From Fragilaria crotonensis (taxonomy: Eukaryota > Bacillariophyta > Fragilariophyceae > Fragilariales > Fragilariaceae), in the NCBI GenBank assembly GCA_022925895.1, contig JAKSYS010000124.1:48910-112909 (forward strand): DNA of 64,000 nt, read 5' to 3'. Position numbers and translations under genes: made by a program. Shown piece by piece: positions 56,054-64,000 of the stretch; position 1 is the first letter of the stretch; every line of letters begins with the position of its first letter. Under the pieces are notes generated by a model. That model was not told where the DNA came from. It searched no databases and saw only the letters and a program-made list of their open reading frames with translations.

Positions 56054-56893
56054 ATGAGTCACGACGATCAAACTGCACAGACTCACTCCGCTACCCAGTC
56101 CCTAACAACCCCGTCAATGTTATCGTCTGCGACTTCACGCCGACTGAACGAATTAGAAGAATTATTTCGCCGACAACGAGATGACAACGTGCAGAATGCT
56201 GAGATCTCATCAAAAAATGCGACTAAATTGGCCCAAATAGAAGCCAAAATTGGACGCATCGATGCAATGGATAATCTTCTCAACGACAATAGTGAAAAAC
56301 TGGCTCTAACAATGGAACGCCAGCAAGATTCTCATGTTCAAATCATTGAATTGAACATCCGGGTCACCCGTCTGATGGAGGTAATTGACCGAATGGCATC
56401 CCGAATTGAAGTTATCACACACACAATGGTTTCGAGTGAGGCCACTGGAGCGTCAGACCGTTTGAATACACAAATCGAATCCCACCAGGGTGATGGCAAT
56501 CGGAGACGGTCTTTGGATGAAATGAAAGACCAACAAGAGGCAAGTACGAACAGTTCGGCAATCTCCACAGGACTTGATCAAAGGCTCAATCAGAAAGCGT
56601 CCATAACACAACAACCTCGGTCTAGTTTGGCATCCATACAGTCCTGGTCACCAACGAAGAAAAAATCAAGGGCACTGCACGACGATATGGAAGAAATGTC
56701 TCTTGGATCGGATGCATCGGACGGCGACTATGACACTCGATCTATCGAAAGTAAACAACGACCACAAAAGCTAGCTCCTATTCATCTTGACTCCTCCGAC
56801 TTAGAGGATTCGGACGATTACTCGTCACAAATGCCCGATCTGGACGCCCAATACAATAATCATGGTGATCCAGAGGGAGGCATGGGTGAATGA
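56054..56893 (+). CDS. LINE-encoded coiled-coil protein or ORF1 tail
   Basis: An open 279-codon frame with ATG. Residues about 30-130 form a coiled coil with heptad leucines/isoleucines (SRRLNELEELFRRQRDDNVQ, KLAQIEAKIGRIDAMDNLLN, IIELNIRVTRLMEVIDRMAS). The C-terminal half is acidic and disordered (SLGSDASDGDYDTRS, HLDSSDLEDSDDYSS). It lies between ORF1 and the endonuclease with no other gene. It may be the C-terminal part of ORF1, which would trimerise through the coiled coil as in other LINEs. Confidence 0.55.
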   Translation: MSHDDQTAQTHSATQSLTTPSMLSSATSRRLNELEELFRRQRDDNVQNAEISSKNATKLAQIEAKIGRIDAMDNLLNDNSEKLALTMERQQDSHVQIIELNIRVTRLMEVIDRMASRIEVITHTMVSSEATGASDRLNTQIESHQGDGNRRRSLDEMKDQQEASTNSSAISTGLDQRLNQKASITQQPRSSLASIQSWSPTKKKSRALHDDMEEMSLGSDASDGDYDTRSIESKQRPQKLAPIHLDSSDLEDSDDYSSQMPDLDAQYNNHGDPEGGMGE

Positions 56894-56930
56894 GTGTAAC
56901 AGGTCGACGCAGCACAAAACGACATGAACG

Positions 56931-59900
56931 GTGGAGAAATATCGGCAGCCACAGGGAACAGCAGTTCTATTTACAAACGCGGGAGGTATACATCGGGAGA
57001 AGACAGACATCCCACATTTTCCGTCACAGGTACTTTTGTTTCCATCTAAGCGACCAGGGAGGATAACAAGCCGGAAATCCATCGACCCACATGCAGACTG
57101 TACATACGGAGATGCAATTATCTACAAGGATCCTCGATCAACAAGATTTATGTTTCAAAACGTGAAAGGGCTCACAATCACACAATCAGGCGACGACTTC
57201 AATTACTACCTCTCCTCAATGCTGTCGTATGCTGTCGACGTCTTTGGCATGGCAGAAACAAACGTTGGTTGGCAACATCAACATATCCAGGCATCGTTCA
57301 GGGGCAGTATACGCCGTCAACTGAAAGTCGGAAGGTTACGTTTGGTTCCCCATCACACCAGACGGATCCTCTGGGGCGCGAGAGACATTTCAAGCTGGAG
57401 GAGTTCTACAGGTCGTCCGTGGAAACCTGACCACTACTGTATTCGGTTCACCAATACAAGACAGCACAGGTCTCGGAAGGTGGAGTGGTTTTACTTTGAT
57501 CGGCAAGTCGGAACAGAAACTGAGCGTTATCACAGGCTACCGCACGTGTCGAGGATCTATTGCATCATCCCCTTTAGGCAGTTCCTATCATCGTGAATAC
57601 GTTTTCTTCAAAGAACGCGGATACAAATCACCACAGCCAAGGAAGCATTTTATCGATGATCTCGCGGTTGTAATACGACATCTTCAGGACCAAGGACACT
57701 CCATACTGCTAATGATGGACGCCAATTCCGTGCTGGAGTTGGATAATCAGTTGACAGTTTTCTCGAGTCTCACGATCTAAGAGATTTGCACTTCGATACG
57801 CCAGCATCTTCAACATATATCAATTCCGACAACAGACGAATCGATTTCATGTTCGGATGTCCCATACAATGGCTGCAAGAACTCGACAGGGGACTCTATC
57901 GTACTTCGAAGGACCCCAATCGGATCATAGAGCGCTATATGTGGATCTTTGCTTATCACAACTCCTAGGAACCGAATCCTTCGACCAAGTCTTACCGACA
58001 GGACCAAACAGATGGCTGGGCAGGAACCCCGAGTCAGTTACCATATATGTGGAACAGATTCACAAATATTACGCCACGCATCGGATGAAAGAACGCATTG
58101 ACCAATTGTGGGAGACTCACCAAACATTAACAAGGTCACAGGTACGACGTTTGCTAACTGCGTGGGACGAGGATCAAGGCAGGGCAATGCGAGCGGCGGA
58201 ATCTCAGCTAGCTACACCTCCAAAATTGTACAAATGGTCTCCACGCTTACGCAATGCGGGGTGATATTCAGGTACTGGAAGCTCAGACTACGCGAATTAA
58301 CTCATTCGGAGGACTATTCAATGACTTTTGCACGATGGGAACGACAAATTCAGTTCTTCGACTCCTCATTTACACTACCATATCGGTCCCAAGCCTTGGA
58401 GGCTCATGAAGTTCGGCGACATTTAAACAATTCCCACAAAGAACTTCGTCAGGTACAAAAGAAGTCAACAGAGCATCGAGTGGGATGCTATGAGGAACTA
58501 CTTTCCAAATACGAGGCAGATGACAATCCGTCGACGAAGAAGGAATCGCAGCGTTTGGCCAAACAAGTAGCTCGGACAATAAAAGGAGAAGAGGACAAGC
58601 GACTGTTCGGAAAACTCCGACAGATTCTTAATCCGAAGGAATTTTCCAGCTACGCAGATCCAAGTTCCGCGATATCCGATGTCCGACGAGCCAACTACTC
58701 GGGTAAGGTTCACGACGTTCTTCAACAGTACCATCCAGAACAATTAGTTTGGGATACAATAATATCCAGAGCCAACATTGAAGCCCATCTTTTGCAATTT
58801 AATAGAGAGGCTTTTCGAGCGGCGGCAGAATCACCGTGTGGGAGTGGCGTGATTCATGATGCCCTCACCTTTACGAGCCTTTCAGACGAAGCGGAAGCGT
58901 GCCTGCGCAGTGAAATCCCCAATCACTGGCACGGCGACAATCTCTTGAGAGAATTCTTGTCCTCCTTCCAAATACAAACTCGGTCATGGAGGCGGGTCCG
59001 ATAAACCTCAAATTACCAACTCCGATATTGTCAAAGGCTTCAAATCTTGGAAAGAGACTACAACCACTTCCCCGTCCGGACGTCACCTTGGACATTACGA
59101 GGCGCTGATCACGGACTCAATTCTATTGGAATGCCTACGAAAGTTTTTGAACATTGCAATATCCCGAGGGATAGCGATTCCCAGGTGGTGCAAAGCGGTG
59201 AATGTTATGATAGAAAAAGATCCAGGTTCCCCCAGAATCAATCGCCTTCGTATAATCCATTTATTCGAGGCCGATTACAATTTGTTTTTAAAAATCATGT
59301 GGGGATCCAGGCTGGTTCGAAGATCGGTAGAACTCAACTTACTACACGATGGACAACATGGATCTGTACCAGGCCGCACAACAATGGATCCGGTGATGCT
59401 AAACCAACTCACAACGGATTTATGCCGGTTACTAAAGGTAAACTATGCTCGGTTCGATAACGACGCTTCGGCATGTTTTGACAGGATTATTGTGGCACTG
59501 GGAATGATGGCAGCTCGGAGATGCGGCATGCCAACAGAGGCGGTACGTACCCACGCGAAAGCACTTGAATTGATGACATACATGGTTAAAACAGTATATG
59601 GGATCTCGGAGGCTTCTTATCGTGGCACGGTGATGGAACCCCTCTTCGGTACAGGACAGGGGAGCGGCGCATCTCCTGCCGTTTGGCTTTCTTTAGTGGT
59701 AATTCTTCTTAACACTCTAGAGAGAGTGATACCAAACCGGATCAGTTTTCGCTCGCCTGACGGAAATATAACCCATCAGAGACTGGTTGATGCATTTGTG
59801 GACGACACGGCGATAGGTTTGACGGATGATGGCGAGGCATCTTTGGATGAACTTACAAAAGCGCTTGAACGAGTAGCTCAAACATGGGAGCAATTACTAC

Positions 59901-62640
59901 ACTTTTCAGGAGGATCATTGAATTTAAAAAGTGTTCCTGGTATGTTCTGTTTTGGGAATGGAAACAAGGCCGTCCGTGTATCCGGGAGATGGAACCAGGG
60001 GATCCGGGATAGAACTGTCCCAGGGTCCCAAAGCTCGCGGAAAGTATCGATACGTCAGCAACATCATACCACTTCTTCACGAATTCTGGGAGTACACAAA
60101 CCCCGATGGGCGATTTCTCTGACCACATTCGAGTCCTCAAGAAGAAAGCAGACCAGTACGCGGGATATCTTAGATCGCCACGATTGACTACGTCAGACGT
60201 CAGGGTTTTCACCGATCCATCTATTCTCCCGCTATGAGGTATTCTTTACCGGCGATCGCAGTGGATGAGGAGGAACTCAATAGCATACAATCAAAGATTC
60301 TGCCAACTATCGTTCAGAGGATGGGAATGTCCTCAAAACTCCCTACGGCAATTTGACACGGACCAAAATCAATGGGCGGACTTGATCTTATCGATTTGCG
60401 GACAGAGTGCGGCATCGAAATGATAAAATACTTTCGCCACGAAGTATATGCAAACACGAACGTGGGTCAATTGTTACTATTACAGCTCCAGGCTTCACAA
60501 TTGGAATCTGGGTTACAGATCCGACTTCTCGAGCCACACATTCACATCCCGTATCTTACGCCGACATGGATACTTTCCATGCGGCAGTTCATGTCAAACC
60601 ACAATATCCGAATAACTTTAACGGATAATTTCAATCTGGAACTTCAGGGCCGAAATGATCAATATATCATGGATTTATCGCGACTCAAGGGATACTCAGT
60701 AAGGCAACAAACAGATTTAAATCTTGTTCGGCTATATTTGCAAGTGACGACAATTGCAGAATTAACGGATACACATGAGAGCAACAAGATTGCAGAGTGG
60801 GCACTTGAGGCTCAACGACCAGCTCACTTTATTGACGCACGAACATGGCCACGTCAACAAGTCGTGAGCCCAAGCCAGCGGCGGTTGTGGAAGCGATACG
60901 TCTCCTCCCAATTTCTAAGGTATGGCAGATTCTGAAAAATGCCTCCTAGGGGATCTTTACGAGAACTAAGCGAAACTAAAAAGTCTCTAGCGGGCACGGC
61001 CACAAGAGGGCCATTCAACCTCAGCAAATCCATCAGGTCACTACCAAGAGGGAGACGGCGATTACTCTCTCACACTCGTGTACTGATGTCCGAAAGTGAT
61101 CTGTGGAGGGAATGTCAGAAGAAACAAACGCTAACCATAGCTTCCGACGGAGGTTTAAAGGGACGGAAAGGTACCTTCGGCTGGCTCATAGCACCAAGTC
61201 AAGATCCGTACTCGCGGAGGCGCTGGTCCGGTGGACGGGCCGTTTGATACCGTAAACTCGACACGTTGCGAACTCGGGGACTTACTGCACCATTGATATT
61301 CTTATCACTTCTTCATTCTCTGTGGGGCAAGCGTCACAAGTGTAAATTTCGATGGGTGACTGACAGCAAGGCAGCTATAGCGAAAGTAACCAAACAGAAC
61401 GACAATCCGCACACGAAGCGACGACAGCCGAGCAATGCCGACTTTCTGGGTATCATACAGGCAGAGAAACGTTTACTGCGGCGAAAGGTACGACCGGTCT
61501 GGGTGAAAGGTCATCAGGTGATATCGGGGAGGAGCAGACAAAGGAAAGATATTGCAGACAACACTCGTGCCGATCAGCTGGCAACATGGTACCGCAACAA
61601 CTGTACGTTTCGTCAGTCAATTGAATATACTGAACATACACCAGAGGCTCGTGTGACCATCTCGGTCAACGGTATTCGTCTCGTTGGCCAAGAGGACGCT
61701 ACACTCCGATATCACATCAATGGATATCACCTACGCCAATACATCCAATCACGTCAACGATGGACCAATAAAGTGTGGGACAGTATTGACTTCGAAGTCT
61801 TTGGGCGGTTTTACCGTAAACTGAATCCGCAGAAACAGCTGTCGCACTCGAAATTCATATTCGATCAATGGTATACGGGAGTAAAAAGGGCACGTGTGTC
61901 GCAAACGCAAGATGTCGATTTGGATCTATGTCCATGTTGTAAGCAACATGGCGAAACAACAGATCACATTCTTCGATGTACGGCTAATCCTGAACACGAC
62001 AAGAGCGTGAGGGAGTTAGGACGTCGACTGTCTCCGACAGAATACCATCCAATATTCCCAATTCTGAAAGCGAGTATCATGGCATGGCTTAAAGGGGAAG
62101 TATACTTACCGGATATAGAGGAATTTCCACGCAAACTACAGGATCGCATTCGGAAAGCACTTCACGAACAAGAGCGTATAGGATGGAACAACGCAATAAA
62201 AGGATATCTAAGCGTGGAATGGAGATTGTTAGCGGATCTAAGTCCATATGGAAACATGTGCGACGAGCAAGAAGGCAAAGGCTGGAGTTCTTACCACTAT
62301 CCTGAATCACTTCCACCAAACAACCCAGCGGCTTTGGAAAGCTCGGAACCATGTTCTCCATACGTCAACAGAGGAACATCTTCGATGTATACGAGACGCG
62401 CAAACTGTCGAGATTAGGGCCATGTATGCCAATCCTGAGAGTATACAGGCTAGCGACCGTCACTACTGCGGCGATCACTGGAGTCAATCTTGAAGAAGAG
62501 TACCGCAACACGTCGAAGATGGCTAAGGTATATGCGTCTATCGCAGAACGCATGTCTAGGGAAGGAAGCCGCCAACTTTTGATGACACAATTTTTTCGCC
62601 CCGTGTCGACAGCACAGTGGCGGAGTCACCGTACCAGTGA
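56931..62640 (+). pseudogene. LINE ORF2: endonuclease, reverse transcriptase, RNase H
   Basis: Endonuclease motifs: FMFQNVKGL, GMAETNVGW, ITGYRTCRGS, ILLMMDANS, RRIDFMFGC and GPQSDHRALYVDL (57100-57960). The linker is long and charged (58100-59000). Reverse transcriptase, in an open frame at 59126-60187: NRLRIIHLFEADYNLFLKIM, HGSVPGRTTMDPVM, ARFDNDASACFDRI (motif A), GTGQGSGASPAVWL (motif B) and DAFVDDTAIG (motif C, residues 222-231 of this frame). RNase H: LTIASDGGLKGRKGTFGWLI near 61130, WVTDSKAAIAKV near 61360 and DNTRADQLATW near 61560. The tail has LCPCCKQHGETTDHILRCTA near 61940. Frame changes lie near 57460, 57775, 57870, 58230, 59000, 60000 and 61245. Catalytic residues of all three enzymes remain readable. 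Confidence 0.85.
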
Positions 62641-62650
62641 CACATTTTAG

Positions 62651-63612
62651 GGTTAGGGAAATAACTGTCGCCAACCTGGAATATGGTTTGGTCACAGAGG
62701 GTACACACTTTGGTCTTGTGTTAAGATCAAAGACGGTGACAACCCGATAATTAGTTCTTATATATGCTGCTTTCGAAGATTGCTTGCATGCAACAATCTT
62801 CGACCCATCGTCCGAATTCATCTCCTCCAGTGCCATCGTGTAGGCCAAGCAAAGAATTGACGATCTCCTCTGTCTAATTATGAAGATATCATAAGCAGAA
62901 CAGAGATTGTCTTTATCATGCTTATCTACAAGGTCTCGCCATCCTTCAACAGTTCAATTGACTTGTTGAAGCCGCTCAATCCTCTGCTGCTGCAGGACTT
63001 CGACAACATTGCGATTGTCACTCATACTTCCAAGAAAGAGTTTTTTGCTTCCGGACTGTCCCAATACGTCTGTACAACAATCATGGATGATGCAGGGCCG
63101 TTTTTAATCTTCTTTGCTTTGTCCTCTGCTTGACGTTGGGCTTGAACTTTTTGTTTGATAGTTGATTGCTGAGAAATTTGCGTCGTCAAGTCCACAATTT
63201 CCTGCATGCCGCGCGTAACGCTGTATTGATCGTTAATGCTCTCGTCTTGCAGCAACGACAAGAAATTTGTCTTTCCATCTGGTGGATGCTCAACTAAACC
63301 TCCTGGTGTTGTGATATAGTAGCACCAAATGTTCCTTTTTTCATTGCTGAAGCGACAGAGACCCCTTGCTTGACGTCAAAATAGGCCAGTTGTATTCGAT
63401 ACCGTAAAATCATCAAGAATTATGCCGCCTCCTTTTGAAATTGCTCGGTTCATGACACCTCTATCAAACCCAAGGGACTCAAGAGAAGGAAACTGAGCCT
63501 TCATGGCTCGAAAATATGTTTCATCAGAGAGCCATTTGTCGCGATATCGACTCTGCTTGGTGACTTCAAGCCAACACTGGTAGATCATTTGTAGCTGCTT
63601 CATGAAGGCCAA
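62651..63612 (-). pseudogene. Broken unrecognised gene beside the LINE 3' end
   Basis: From 63612 downward: KQLQMIYQCWLEVTKQSRYR, DKWLSDETYFRAMKAQFPSL, ESLGFDRGVMNRAISKGGGI, then a stop, then GLCRFSNEKRNIWCYYITTP and GGLVEHPPDGKTNFLSLLQD, a Gln/Lys helix (TIKQKVQAQRQAEDKAKKIK), another break near 63020 and YDIFIIRQRRSSILCLAYTM plus NYRVVTVFDLNTR to about 62700. The parts look like one charged protein. I do not recognise the family; it may belong to another transposon. Similarity ends where LINE sequence begins, so the LINE may have inserted into or next to it. Confidence 0.4.
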
Positions 63613-64000
63613 TCAGCCCAACCTGCCTTCCAGGCCAAAGTGCCTCAACCACTTGATGACAAAGCGAAGATTACCCAAAGGTCGGGCTGATGAAGATCGG
63701 GCGATGATGAAATCGTTGTCAAATTCTCATCGTCGTGAGAGGTGTTTTTGTGTGCTGCCGATCGTGTTATTTGTACTCGCGAGGATGCCGGATTTGACTT
63801 TCAATCCAGACGTCACTAGATTTTCTACTATTCCTACACTAGTTGTACTACATGGAGGTGAAACCAGCCGTTATGACGATTCTCGAAGTTGTACTCCGTA
63901 TGTCAAAGGAATGCTCTGTGTATCAATGTCCTGTGTCCTGTGTTCTGTAGTATAACGACTATTATACCGTTTGAAACAGGAGTAAGTAGAGATTTAGGTC
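63613..64000. other. Right-edge spacer, no supported gene
   Basis: Short ORFs only. No recognised feature. Confidence 0.35.

Larger units (their letters stand above)
53930..62650 (+). mobile_element. Non-LTR retrotransposon (LINE) with ORF1, APE endonuclease, RT, RNase H
   Basis: About 8.7 kb, no LTRs. ORF1-like sequence comes first, then a coiled-coil ORF, then a long ORF2 carrying apurinic-type endonuclease, reverse transcriptase, RNase H and a C-terminal CCHC-type cluster. At least ten frame changes are needed. The 3' end is placed near 62650, where TTTTAGGGTTAGGG occurs and LINE similarity ends; no long poly(A) is visible. The 5' end lies near 53930, just beyond the N-terminus of the opposite DDE transposase. 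The RNase H and CCHC tail point to the I/R1-related half of LINE diversity; the clade is not determined. Confidence 0.85.

Overview
The window reads as nuclear DNA of a diatom or close stramenopile relative, most likely a pennate diatom; the species cannot be fixed from sequence alone. The evidence is a plastid ferredoxin-NADP+ reductase with a diatom-style ASAF|SPA signal/transit junction, GT-AG introns, a DUF6824 gene with the DVLCGRGK start motif (a family greatly expanded in diatoms), a Copia element with a DSHADT protease as in diatom CoDi elements, and transposase families common in diatoms and oomycetes. No bacterial operons, CRISPR, rRNA or tRNA were seen.

Layout. 1-10.5 kb is repeat and transposon country: a decayed unknown gene on the minus strand, microsatellites, a 126-bp higher-order minisatellite, a broken 2OG-oxygenase-like gene, and a minus-strand MULE transposase that appears to run into a JmjC-like/zinc-cluster region. 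11-16 kb is a gene island: the plastid FNR (+), then two related SGNH/GDSL hydrolases of PAF-acetylhydrolase type (-). 16-22.4 kb is a nearly full-length Copia retrotransposon with almost identical LTRs. 23.7-36.4 kb is the main host-gene block: a 787-residue multi-pass membrane protein (-), a DUF1769 protein (+), a COG3899-like STAND ATPase/TPR protein (-), a HEI10/CCNB1IP1-like RING protein (+) and a DUF6824 gene with two introns (-). 37.7-41 kb holds a small MITE, a PIF/Harbinger-like fragment, tandem repeats and a Copia fragment. 43-46.1 kb is a second STAND ATPase/TPR gene (+), a diverged paralogue of the first. 47.7-53.9 kb holds three transposase copies, two of which meet tail to tail near 51.775 kb. 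53.9-62.65 kb is a non-LTR retrotransposon (ORF1, APE endonuclease, reverse transcriptase, RNase H) abutting a broken minus-strand gene that runs to about 63.6 kb.

Many recognisable genes (FNR, both STAND ATPases, the RING gene, DUF6824, most transposons) need one-base frame changes to be read through, while four long ORFs are intact. Either the sequence is an unpolished long-read assembly or the region carries many young pseudogenes. This matters for every gene call below, so frame breaks are given explicitly.

The genes do not form one pathway. The strongest leads are the MULE-to-JmjC coding continuity with a possible 34-nt intron, a terminal inverted repeat shared by several loci, the in-frame UGA between Copia gag and pol, and the paired STAND ATPases.
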